Position numbers and translations under genes: made by a program. A stretch of 64,000 bases of DNA from assembly GCA_016214985.1 (NCBI GenBank), contig JACRMM010000030.1, forward strand, positions 1-64,000, given 5' to 3'. Source of the stretch: Deltaproteobacteria bacterium. GTDB taxonomy: Bacteria; Desulfobacterota; Deferrisomatia; Deferrisomatales; JACRMM01. Below the pieces are notes generated by a model. It saw only the letters and a program-made list of their open reading frames with translations. It had not been told where the DNA came from and ran no database searches. Within the stretch, counting starts at the first letter, position 1, and each line of letters starts with the position of its first letter. This document shows, one piece after another, positions 44,624 through 52,857 of this stretch.

Positions 44624-44943
44624 GGCGCGAGCGGCTCCACGAAGATCCGCATCTTCCCCCCGCACACGTCGCCCCCGCGCGTGCCGAGGTCGTCGGTCAG
44701 GTCCACCTCCAGCAGCTCCGGGCGTCCTGTCGCTAGCAGGCATCGGAGCGCCGCGCTCTTCACCGCGTTTTCCCCACAGCCGCCTCCGACCGAGCCGAAG
44801 GTCGTCCCGTCGCCGCACACGAGCATCTTCGCCCCGGTTTCCCGGGGAGTAGAGCCCAGGGCCTCGACAATCGTCGCCAGGCAGACGGGAGTGGCGCGGC
44901 GGCGCAGCGCCTGGAGCTTCTCCAAGATCTCACGGTCGGTCAC
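44620..44943 (-). CDS. XdhC/CoxI family protein, N-terminal CoxI domain only
   Basis: A 107-residue protein with the CoxI signature ATIVEALGSTPRETGAKMLV and GSVGGGCGENAV. GTG 44943 overlaps the stop of the upstream XdhC gene (GTGA). XdhC/CoxI proteins bind molybdenum cofactor and help insert its sulfurated form into xanthine-dehydrogenase-type hydroxylases; single proteins usually carry both halves, whereas here they are split into two genes. Its stop overlaps that of the convergent cytochrome gene by 4 bp. No molybdoenzyme is in the window. Confidence 0.82.
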   Translation of the reverse strand: MTDREILEKLQALRRRATPVCLATIVEALGSTPRETGAKMLVCGDGTTFGSVGGGCGENAVKSAALRCLLATGRPELLEVDLTDDLGTRGGDVCGGKMRIFVEPLAP

Positions 44944-45761
44944 GGCTGCGCCTCCTGGCCGCGAAGTGCCCGGGCCGTGCTGGCGCCCCGTCGCCGCACC
45001 GCGACGAGCTCGGCCGCGATGGAGAGCGCGATCTCGGCCGGCGACTCGGCGCCCACGGGAACGCCGATCGGCGTGAACACGCGGTCGAGTCGGTCGCGGG
45101 GGATTCCGAGCCGGCCGAGTTCCTGGAGGACGAACTGGCCCCGGCGGCGGCTTCCGATCATGCCGACGTACGCCGTCTCCCGGGGCAGGATTTCGGCCAG
45201 GCATTCGGCGTCGTGCTCGTGGCCCCGGGTGACGACCACGACATAGGTGGAGGTACCCAGGGGGAGGGCGTGCAGCGCCTGGGCGAACTCCTCGGCGATC
45301 ACCTCGCACCCCGGAAAGCGCGAGGGCTCGGCGAACTCGGGCCGATCGTCGAGCACCGTCACAGCGAAGCCGAGCTCCAGGGCGAACCGGGACAGCGGCA
45401 ACGCGATGTGCCCGGCGCCGCAGATCACGAGGCGGCTCTCCGGAGACAGGACGTCGAGGAACACCCGGACGTCGGGCGACATCTCGACGAGCCGCCGCTT
45501 TCGGTGGCGAAGAGCGTCGTCGGCCAGCGGCCGAAGGGCGGCGTCCAGGTCGGGCGAGCCGAGCCCGCCCTCCAGGGAGCCGTTTCGGTGCACGAGCGCC
45601 TTGCGGCCGGGCTCGGCGCCCTCGACGACGGTGGCGAGGCAGAAGGTCTCTCCTCCGGAGAGCAGTTCGGCGGCGCGAGCGAGGACGTCCAAGGCAGTCT
45701 CCGCGGGATCAGGTGAGGGGCCGGAAGGCTCAAGGTACAGGGCGCGAGGGGTGGGCCTCAA
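44940..45761 (-). CDS. xdhC: XdhC family protein, C-terminal Rossmann domain
   Basis: A 273-residue XdhC-type protein. The Rossmann part has RLVICGAGHIALPLSRFALELG, DDRPEFAEPSRFP and VVVVTRGHEHDAECLAEIL, then YVGMIGSRRR, all hallmarks of XdhC. The short N-terminal region keeps FCLATVVEGAEPGRKALVH, a degenerate CoxI-like segment. It is translated just before the separate CoxI gene, so the two probably act together in molybdenum hydroxylase maturation. Start at ATG 45761; no strong ribosome site is obvious. Confidence 0.85.
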   Translation of the reverse strand: MRPTPRALYLEPSGPSPDPAETALDVLARAAELLSGGETFCLATVVEGAEPGRKALVHRNGSLEGGLGSPDLDAALRPLADDALRHRKRRLVEMSPDVRVFLDVLSPESRLVICGAGHIALPLSRFALELGFAVTVLDDRPEFAEPSRFPGCEVIAEEFAQALHALPLGTSTYVVVVTRGHEHDAECLAEILPRETAYVGMIGSRRRGQFVLQELGRLGIPRDRLDRVFTPIGVPVGAESPAEIALSIAAELVAVRRRGASTARALRGQEAQP

Positions 45762-45902
45762 GGCAAAAGCTTTTCAGGTGCGCCGTGCGCGAAGTTCCCC
45801 GAGACTCCATCCGAACCCCAGTCCGAGACCCTCCATCGTCCTGAACGGCTCCGCCGGATGTCCCAGCCATCGCGGGTCCAGTCAGCTCACAATCAGCAAG
45901 GC

Positions 45903-45937
45903 ACGCGGCGTTGGGGGTCTGCCCACCAACGCCGCGT
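45903..45937 (-). terminator. Hairpin after the phosphodiesterase/nucleotidase gene
   Basis: A perfect 12-bp inverted repeat, ACGCGGCGTTGG and CCAACGCCGCGT with an 11-base loop, lying 28 bases past the stop of the minus-strand gene. It lacks a clear U-run, so termination efficiency is uncertain. Confidence 0.6.
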
Positions 45938-45964
45938 GTCAAACAAGAAGGCGATGCCACGCCG

Positions 45965-48900
45965 TCACTGGCCGACGATGCGTCCCTCCACCACGGGCCC
46001 TACGGGCGAGTTGGCGGTCACGTAATCGATCGTGACCTGCAGCAGGTCGTCGAAGGGCATCAGGACGTTTGTACCCTGCGCGAACACCGTGTAGCCGTCA
46101 CCGCCCGTGTACACGAAATCGTTGGTGACGAGCCGAACGGTGTCCGCGGGGCCGATCGGCGTCAGGGGACCACCCACCCCGTCGGGCGCCTTCCACAGCC
46201 CCGTCACGGCCGGAGTTGTGTCGTTGCATGCGAAGGTCACCTTCAGGCCCGAGATCTGCGGGAAGCGCCCGGTAGAGATGGCCGCGTTGCAGAACGGAGA
46301 GAAGCCGTTGAGAAAGGCCTCCTCCAGCTGCGCGCCCGTCAGGGTTTCGATGATCGTGCGGTTGCCGAACGGCAGCGCCGAGAACATCTCGCCCCAGGTG
46401 ATCTCGCACGGCTGCTCGCCGGCGTTAAGAGGCAGGCAGTTGACATCGGCGCGCAGCCCGCCCGAGTTGGTGAGCGCCGCTTCAACGCCCAGGTACTTCA
46501 CGCGCATGGCGTCGGCCACCAGGTTCCCCATGGCCGACTCGAAGAGGCGGGTGGGTGCGCGCAAGATGTCGAACTGCTGGCTTCCGATCACCGCGTTGCG
46601 CAGCACGGCCGTCTGGGCATTGGCGTCGTCGACGATCGCCTGGACGTCGGCTCGCTTCGCCACGCCGAGGTTCTTGGCGACGCGCGTTGCGGCGCCCGCC
46701 CATTCGACGTCCTGACCGTGGATGACCATCTGCACCGCCGAGTAGCTGGCTCCGGTGTTCAGGCCCTGGGCGACGAGGATGTTGCCGACCATCACGTTCG
46801 AGACGCGGTGGGTGTGCCCCGCGAGGATGACGTCCACGGTAGTGTCCTGGATGTCCTGGGCGATCTTCACGATCGGGCCTTCCCACGGGACGGGCAGATT
46901 GCCGTCCAAGGCGTTCCGGCCTTCGGTGGAGCCGTCGTGGATCAGGACGACCTGCACCTTGACGCCCTGCCGGCGGAGCCTCTCGGACTCGACCCGGATG
47001 GTCTCGACCTCGTCGAGGAACCGGAGGCCGGCCGTGGCACCCGCGCTCACGAGCTCCGGCGTGGACTGGAGCTCGACGCCGATGACGCCGATCCGCAGGC
47101 CGCCCCAATTGAAGACCTGGGTGCCTTCCACCCAATCCGGGTTCCGCAGAGTCACCTCGTCGACGATGTTGGCGCCGAGGAAGGGGAAATCGGCGCGGGC
47201 TTGCTGCCCCAGAAGCCGTGCGACGCCGTAGGCGAACTCGTGGTGTCCGTAAGCGGTTGCATCCAGACCCCAGGCGTTCTCGACGTCGATCGCCGGCTGG
47301 TCCTCCAGCAGGCCGGAGTTGGCCGGCGAACCGCCGACGTTGTCGCCGGAGGCGAATAGGAACGGCGGTCCAGGCAGCTGAGCGGCTTCCTCGTCGAACA
47401 TCGTCGCCAGCTGCGCCGCGCCCCCGACCGACACGTTCCTGCCGTCCAGGGACATCGTCGTGGGGTCGAGGTGGCCGTGGTAGTCGGTCAGGCCGATGAC
47501 GGGCACCAATCTGCGGGCTTCGCCGCCGCGCAACAGATCCAGGCGGACCACGCCCTGCGACTGCTGCGGCTCGGGGACGCCCATCAAGTAGGCGATGGTC
47601 GGGGCGAGGTCGATCGTGCGCAGGCCGTGGGCGACCACGTTGGGGTGGACAGCGCCGCCGCCGCCGATGAACGCGGCGCGCAGGTTGACGTTGGCGGCCA
47701 GGTTCTGCACGTCCGGCACGTAGCCGTAATGACCGAAGAAGGCCGACCGGGCGACCAGCGTGCCGGGCGTGGGGGCATCGAACTGATAGGGGGGATAGGC
47801 GAACACGACCAGATCTCCGGTGCGCGTCGGGTGCGCCATGTCGGTGGTGCTGTCCGGCCCGTTGGGGATGTAGCGCGCCTCGGCCTTGGTGTATGCACGG
47901 TCGATCATCGTCCACTCTTCAGGCTGGCCGTCGCCGGTCCAGTCGTTCGGATCGCTGAGCGCCAGGAAAGCGGCCTTGATCTGGGCCACCGTCGCGGCTT
48001 CGTCCGCCGCTGCGACTTGGGTAAGGCCGGCCCCCACAGGATCGCGGCCCGCCAGGTTCAGGTAGATCTGAACCGTGCCGCCGCCCCAGCAGGCTTTGGC
48101 CTTCCCGATCGTTTCGCCGGTAGCCGGTCGGCAGTTCGAGGTCTGCGGCTTGGAGAGCAGCCCGAGGTCCACCAGGACCTTGCTCGCGTCGACGGCCAGG
48201 AACTGTGGGGCCGAGCCGTGATCGGACGCCACGAAGCTGCTGACGCTCACCGGCATCCGCGATTGGGCGAGCGCGAGCGTGGCGTCGGCGCCCTGATAGG
48301 CGCGCTGCAGGAAGGCGGTGCGCTGGGCAACGCGTCCGTCCGGCGTGCCGTTGACCTGCACGTCGTCGTAGGCCGGATTCGGGCTGCCGTCGGGCAGGGT
48401 CGGCGTGATCAGCCCCAGGAACTGCAGCTGGAAGTCATCGGTCGTGGGGTACCCGATCATCGCCAGGTCCGGCCGGTACTTGGACAGAATGTACCGGATG
48501 ACTGGATGCGCGAAGGTCTCCCAGTACAGGCCCTGCTCCACGTAGGTCTCTTCGGTGACGATACCCGACTCGAGGATGGCGTAGTCGGCGCCGGTCGAGG
48601 ACGGGAACCTCTGGGCGACGTACTCCTCAAAGTCGCCCGTGAAGCCGGGCTCCGACCAGCCGACCCAGCTCGCGTTCGCGCGCGCGACCGAGGTGTGGAA
48701 GAGGCGCACCTGGGACAGATCGCCGGCGAGTTGCTCGACCTTCACCAGCACGCCGGCGGTCAGGCCGTCGAAGGCACCTCCATTGATCGTGACCTTCACG
48801 TCGCTCCACTGCCCGCGACCCAGCGTTGCGACGGCGGCCGCCCCATCTTTGGAGGGCGAGAACAGGACGCGGTCGTAGTTGACCGTCGCGTCATTGGTCG

Positions 48901-49669
48901 AGTCGAAGAGGTAGGCGTCCAGGCCGTACTGGTCCACGCCGAAATCCATAACGCGCAGGCGCATCTCCTTTGCCGGGCTGTAGGATGGGGGCACATTCGT
49001 CCAGCCAGTGGCGTCGGCCGGCGCCGCGCCGGGAAAGGGCGCCTGCCCGGCGAATCCGGCCGGGTGATCGAACTGCAGACCGAACGCGGCAACGAGGGCT
49101 GCGTCATCGGTTGCGCCGACGTAGTTGGTCGCCACGCCCCGCCCGGAGAAGAAGGAGCGGAAGTCGACGGTGGGGCCGTTGATGACGCCGACACGGCCCC
49201 CGGCCCATTCGATCTGGGCGACCTTCTTGCCGCCGCGTTCGGCGGCCTGGGCCAGGGTCTCCGCCTGTAACACGCCGGAATCAAATGCGCCAGCGCGGCT
49301 GCTGAACGCCTCGCCGTTGATGGCGAAGGTGTTGCTCGTCGAGCCGTGTACCCCCGACCACGCTCCCGTTGCCAGGCTGTACCAGCCCGCGCCGGGGTTC
49401 GGTGGGGCCTGGGTGAGCAGGCCACCGTCGGCGGCCTTGGCGCCATTGCGCAGGAGACGGGCGAACGTTGGCATCCGCCGCTGATTGACGTAGCTTTCGG
49501 CCAAGTCCTGCCTCATGCCTGCAGCAACAAAGAAGATCACCGCTTCCTTGTTGGCGCATATCGGAGGGGGTGCCGTTGGTTTTCGGTCAGCGGCCGTGGC
49601 TACGTCACCGATCGACAGAGCAAGTGGTGCCGCGATCAAACCGAGCAAGCGCACACGTGATCTGAGCAT
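45965..49669 (-). CDS. Secreted phosphodiesterase-like and 5'-nucleotidase fusion
   Basis: A 1234-residue exported protein from ATG 49669 (AAGGAGGG upstream; signal [19 protein letters not shown]). The first about 580 residues are an alkaline-phosphatase-superfamily type I phosphodiesterase: [21 protein letters not shown] and the metal site VASDHGS. The second half is a 5'-nucleotidase: metallophosphatase motifs [23 protein letters not shown] and LAGHTHR, then a C-terminal nucleotidase domain ([19 protein letters not shown]). Two catalytic positions differ from the norm: the first Asp of the phosphodiesterase (usual DGMR) is Ala, and GNHE reads GHHE. It probably scavenges extracellular phosphate or nucleotides, if active. 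Confidence 0.83.
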   Translation of the reverse strand: MLRSRVRLLGLIAAPLALSIGDVATAADRKPTAPPPICANKEAVIFFVAAGMRQDLAESYVNQRRMPTFARLLRNGAKAADGGLLTQAPPNPGAGWYSLATGAWSGVHGSTSNTFAINGEAFSSRAGAFDSGVLQAETLAQAAERGGKKVAQIEWAGGRVGVINGPTVDFRSFFSGRGVATNYVGATDDAALVAAFGLQFDHPAGFAGQAPFPGAAPADATGWTNVPPSYSPAKEMRLRVMDFGVDQYGLDAYLFDSTNDATVNYDRVLFSPSKDGAAAVATLGRGQWSDVKVTINGGAFDGLTAGVLVKVEQLAGDLSQVRLFHTSVARANASWVGWSEPGFTGDFEEYVAQRFPSSTGADYAILESGIVTEETYVEQGLYWETFAHPVIRYILSKYRPDLAMIGYPTTDDFQLQFLGLITPTLPDGSPNPAYDDVQVNGTPDGRVAQRTAFLQRAYQGADATLALAQSRMPVSVSSFVASDHGSAPQFLAVDASKVLVDLGLLSKPQTSNCRPATGETIGKAKACWGGGTVQIYLNLAGRDPVGAGLTQVAAADEAATVAQIKAAFLALSDPNDWTGDGQPEEWTMIDRAYTKAEARYIPNGPDSTTDMAHPTRTGDLVVFAYPPYQFDAPTPGTLVARSAFFGHYGYVPDVQNLAANVNLRAAFIGGGGAVHPNVVAHGLRTIDLAPTIAYLMGVPEPQQSQGVVRLDLLRGGEARRLVPVIGLTDYHGHLDPTTMSLDGRNVSVGGAAQLATMFDEEAAQLPGPPFLFASGDNVGGSPANSGLLEDQPAIDVENAWGLDATAYGHHEFAYGVARLLGQQARADFPFLGANIVDEVTLRNPDWVEGTQVFNWGGLRIGVIGVELQSTPELVSAGATAGLRFLDEVETIRVESERLRRQGVKVQVVLIHDGSTEGRNALDGNLPVPWEGPIVKIAQDIQDTTVDVILAGHTHRVSNVMVGNILVAQGLNTGASYSAVQMVIHGQDVEWAGAATRVAKNLGVAKRADVQAIVDDANAQTAVLRNAVIGSQQFDILRAPTRLFESAMGNLVADAMRVKYLGVEAALTNSGGLRADVNCLPLNAGEQPCEITWGEMFSALPFGNRTIIETLTGAQLEEAFLNGFSPFCNAAISTGRFPQISGLKVTFACNDTTPAVTGLWKAPDGVGGPLTPIGPADTVRLVTNDFVYTGGDGYTVFAQGTNVLMPFDDLLQVTIDYVTANSPVGPVVEGRIVGQ

Positions 49670-50302
49670 GGTGCCCTCCTTCCAAGGACAGTTGGTAGCA
49701 GCGTCGGGTCGGCGCATCTGAGGATGACTGCCGGAGCTGCAGGCTCAATCGGCTGAGTCCGAGTCGTCTCGAATCCGATGCGCCTACCCGCCGAACCACG
49801 ATGCCAAAAACAGTATCACCGAAAACGTGCAGCGACTCGGTTCGGTCAATCTCAACTTCGGAGCACGGAGTCAGCTGCCGCGCGGGCCGGTCGACCGAGC
49901 TTCGCTCTCCTTGCCGGCGTAGTTCCCCAAGGGCATCGGGAAAGGCTCTCCCATCGCGCCGGAACCGACCATTTGACGATTGAGCACACGCTCTGTCGCC
50001 GCCTTAGATGGCGCGCCTGCCCCTTTCTCCTCCCGGAAACGTCAGAGGCACCCTATCTCAAGGTGCTCTCACGTCAAGGAGAGTGAGAACGTCGCCAACC
50101 GGTTCATGGAGCCTCTGGTCCGCTCTTTGCTGGGCGCGAACGCGATGACTCGGAGCTTCGCTGGCCTCGCCGTTGCTCTCCTGCGGGCCACCGTCGCCTC
50201 TGCGGAGGTGCTTCCGGGTTTTGTGCAGGCAAGTTGTCCGCGGTAGGCTGGGCCTTCGACAAGGAGGCGAGGCATGCGATACACCACCCAGGGGTACCTT
50301 TG
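49670..50302. other. Intergenic stretch with a possible truncated secreted gene
   Basis: About 630 bases without a convincing gene. A 33-codon frame (50145-50246) reads MTRSFAGLAVALLRATVASA and stops soon after, resembling a signal peptide whose mature protein is missing; it may be the stump of a gene cut by the transposase element beginning at 50303. Nothing else is recognisable. Confidence 0.35.
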
Positions 50303-51347
50303 GGGACGCTGCAAAAGTACAAAAGGTAGTTGCACTCTGGGTGCATTCCGTAGCCTTTCGGCACGCCACGAAGTGCCCGTCTCGACGTTCTGGGTGTCGT
50401 CCACCACGTCATGGCCCGAGGGATCGAGGGTCGTCCGATCTCCCGCGACGAGCGAGACCGGGAGGAGTTCCTGCGCAGACTCACGGAGGTGGTCGTGAGC
50501 GGCAAGGCGCAGTTGCTCGGCTGGGCCCTGATCCCGAACCACTATCACTTGGTGCTGCGGCCGCGGCAAGTGAACCTCAAAGACATCATGCGACGGCTCA
50601 TGACCGGGTACGCCGGCTGGCACAACCGACGCCACGGGCGCCAGGGGCACCTGTTTCAAAACCGGTACAAGAGCATCGTGGTGGAGGAGGAGCCCCACCT
50701 GTTGCAGCTCGTGTGCTCTGAACCCGGTGCGGGCGCGTCTGCTAGAGGGGGGATGGAGGAACTGGACGCCTACGCGTACACGGGGCACTCGGTGATCATG
50801 GGACGGCGGCACTACGAGGCACAGGATGTCGACGCGATCCTCTGGCGGTTTGGCAGCAGAAGGGGAGAGGCTCGCCGGCGCTATCGAGAGTTCGTGGCCG
50901 GGGGACTGGGGGAGGGTCCACGGGAGGAGTTCCGGGGCGGGGGCCTGGTACGAAGTGCAGGGGGATGGGAGGCGCTCAAACGCAGGAAGTGGGAGGAGCG
51001 AGAGCGGGGAGACGAGCGGGTGCTGGGGAGTGGGGAGTTCGTGGAGAAGCTCCTGGGCGACGAGCCGACGGTGCGGCGCGTGCCGCTGCGGTCGGCGGAG
51101 GAGGTGCTGATCGAGGTGAGTCGGGCCCATGGGATCAGCGCGGACGAGATCTTGGCGCCCTCGCGGGAGAGGCGCATCACCCGAGCGCGAGCGGAGTTCT
51201 ACCGACGTGCCCAGGCAGAAGCCGCCCAGACCCTGGCGGACCCGGCCCGGATGACCGGCCGCAGCCAGCCGGCGGTGTGGCAGGTCGTGCAAAGGCATCG
51301 CGCGTCCGGTCGAAAGGGGATAACGTTATGCACCTTAGAAGCGTCCC
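50303..51347 (+). mobile_element. REP-type tyrosine transposase element with short inverted ends
   Basis: The transposase gene remnant is flanked by GGGACGCT (50303-50310) and its exact reverse complement AGCGTCCC (51340-51347). Just inside each end is a similar stretch (AAAAGGTAGTTGCAC on the left; reverse complement AAGGTGCATAAC on the right). No target duplication is evident. The ends are proposed by eye. Confidence 0.5.
50363..51319 (+). pseudogene. REP-associated (Y1, IS200-like) transposase with lost start codon
   Basis: The frame encodes a RAYT-type HUH transposase: the HUH motif PNHYHLVLR and the catalytic-tyrosine region GHLFQNRYKSIVVEEE. A C-terminal DnaA-like helix-turn-helix region (VSRAHGISADEILAPSRERR) ends at SGRK near 51316. 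The conserved N-terminus PRSARLDVLGVVHHVMARG is intact in frame but its start triplet is ACG (50363-50365) where family members have ATG; the first usable ATG (50411) removes the first strand of the fold. No stop follows SGRK and the frame runs on by chance into the VapC gene. I read it as decayed, though an unusual start cannot be excluded. Confidence 0.7.
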
Positions 51348-51476
51348 ATTTTCCATATTCTATTTGCCCCGTTGGGTTCGGATTGCCCACGGCGCGGGCC
51401 GGGGCTACAATTCGATCCTCTCGATCTGCTCCATCCTACAACGGTCTGGGCGCATCCTGGCCACTGGGGAGTCCCC

Positions 51477-51677
51477 ATGCTCGCGAAAGTGACCGACAAC
51501 GGTGTGACGATCCCGAAGGACCTTCTTTCAGGGGCAGAGACGGTCGATATTCGCCAGGAAGGCAACGTGGTGGTCATCGTGCCCGTCTCGCTCACCGACC
51601 CCCTGCTCGACCTCGGGAAGGCGCCTGTAACCTGCGGAGCACCCGACGCCTCCGAGCGCCACGACGAGTACGTCTGA
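51477..51677 (+). CDS. vapB: AbrB-like antitoxin of a VapBC pair
   Basis: A 66-residue protein beginning MLAKVTDNGVTIPKDLL and continuing with VDIRQEGNVVVIVP, the swapped-hairpin pattern of SpoVT/AbrB-type antitoxins. It ends 11 bases before the PIN toxin gene. The antitoxin would bind its own promoter and inhibit the toxin. The Shine-Dalgarno is GGGGAG. Confidence 0.72.
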   Translation: MLAKVTDNGVTIPKDLLSGAETVDIRQEGNVVVIVPVSLTDPLLDLGKAPVTCGAPDASERHDEYV

Positions 51678-51688
51678 GGGGACACGGC

Positions 51689-52114
51689 ATGACGCCGGTC
51701 TTCCTCGATACGTCGTACCTCATTGCCATCGAGGCAGCGGACGACAACCGTCATGCTGAAGCTCTCACCCATTGGAAAGCCTTTGCAGCTCGGCCCCTCC
51801 CGATCATCACTACGTCGCTCGTCTTCGCGGAAACCGTGACCTTCTTCAACGCGCGCGGCCGACATGCGAAGGCCGTGGAACTCGGACAGCGTCTGATCGA
51901 GAGCCGCGCGATTCGCATGGTGCATGTGGACCCCGAGCTCTTCTTTGCCGGCTGGGACCTCCTCGCGAAGCACGATGACAAGACATACTCCCTCACGGAT
52001 TGCATCTCGTTCCTCGTCATGGAGCGAGAACACCTTCGCTCCGCACTCGCTTTCGACCGGCACTTCGTGCAGGCAGGATTTGCCACTTTGCCGCCTCCCC
52101 GGCCGAAGCCGTAG
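51689..52114 (+). CDS. vapC: VapC-type PIN-domain ribonuclease toxin
   Basis: A 141-residue PIN-domain protein. The acidic residues of the active site are visible: D in VFLDTSYLIA (N-terminus), E in LVFAETVTFF, and D in YSLTDCISFLVM, followed by AFDRHFVQAGF. ATG 51689 with GAGGGG upstream is the separate start, although the same frame is open far upstream through the transposase remnant. VapC toxins cleave tRNA or rRNA. Located next to mobile-element debris, typical for such modules. Confidence 0.85.
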   Translation: MTPVFLDTSYLIAIEAADDNRHAEALTHWKAFAARPLPIITTSLVFAETVTFFNARGRHAKAVELGQRLIESRAIRMVHVDPELFFAGWDLLAKHDDKTYSLTDCISFLVMEREHLRSALAFDRHFVQAGFATLPPPRPKP

Positions 52115-52234
52115 ACTATCCGTTGGCTTGAGGGCTGCGAATCCGGTCCGATCGTGTAGGCCACTTCGCCCGACCCAACGGACTACGGACTCGGTTCGCC
52201 CTCCTCCCAAAGGTCCCCCACGGTCGCCCCACCG

Positions 52235-52265
52235 AAGGGTGTGTTCGCGAGGCGAACACACCCTT
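52235..52265. terminator. 14-bp perfect hairpin after vapC
   Basis: AAGGGTGTGTTCGC-gag-GCGAACACACCCTT, a perfect 14-bp stem about 120 bases after the VapC stop. No T-run follows, so it may be a processing or transcription-stop structure for either strand. Confidence 0.5.
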
Positions 52266-52332
52266 GGGCCCAAGTACGGCACCAGGGGCATTGGAGACGG
52301 CGACGCCGCTGCGGTGCCTGGGTTACCGTTTC

Positions 52333-52351
52333 GGTGCGTTTTCAACGCACC
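52333..52351. repeat. Second perfect hairpin
   Basis: GGTGCGTT-ttc-AACGCACC, an 8-bp perfect stem between the vapC hairpin and the transposase fragment. Function unknown. Confidence 0.4.
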
Positions 52352-52448
52352 CTATGCACTGTCTCGGCATCGCTCACCCCCGACTGCTCAGCGCCTCACC
52401 TCTTCCGCGTCAGGCAACTTCGGTATGAACATCCCCTTCCTTGCCCCG

Positions 52449-52604
52449 GGTGCTGGGGAGTGGGGAGTTCGTGAAGAAGCTCTGGGCGACGAGCCGACGG
52501 TGTGTCGCGTGCCGCTGCGGTCGGCGGAGGAGGTGCTGACCGAGGTGAGTCGGGCCCATGGGATCAGCGCGGACGAGATCTTGGCGCCCTCCCGGGAGAG
52601 GCGA
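52449..52604 (+). pseudogene. Duplicated 3' fragment of the REP-type transposase gene
   Basis: About 155 bases nearly identical to 51019-51177 of the transposase remnant (GGTGCTGGGGAGTGGGGAG through GATCTTGGCGCCCTC). One base is missing (AAGCTCTGGG against AAGCTCCTGGG), which breaks the frame, so it is a dead fragment. The remaining bases from 52115 to 52857 hold no recognisable gene. Confidence 0.85.
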
Positions 52605-52857
52605 ATCCCTTGTCTGCGCCAATCGGCCTTCGCGCGTCCCGTTGCGCAGCTCCGGCAGGGAAGGTACGGCCTGCTCTTGGATCATCAGCCTGTCCCCGTC
52701 GCCTAATCTTCGGACACGATTCCGCTCTCGACTACCTCGCCCTGATACGGTACGAGAAGGGATGGTGGGCCGCGGCCAAGAAGGCCGCTTGAGTCCGAGG
52801 GCCCTCAGCTGTATACCGAGCCGGGGCAACTCCAGCGTCCAGAAGGGAGGGCATGCC

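Noticed and set aside
47471..49270. A 599-codon plus-strand frame opposite the nucleotidase fusion.
   Set aside because: Antisense shadow of a gene with clear catalytic motifs; no family features of its own.
50411..52114. A single 567-codon frame joining the transposase and the PIN toxin.
   Set aside because: VapC has its own ATG with ribosome site at 51689 after an AbrB-like antitoxin in another frame; the joining segment has no protein-like character. I treat it as chance openness in GC-rich DNA after loss of the transposase stop.
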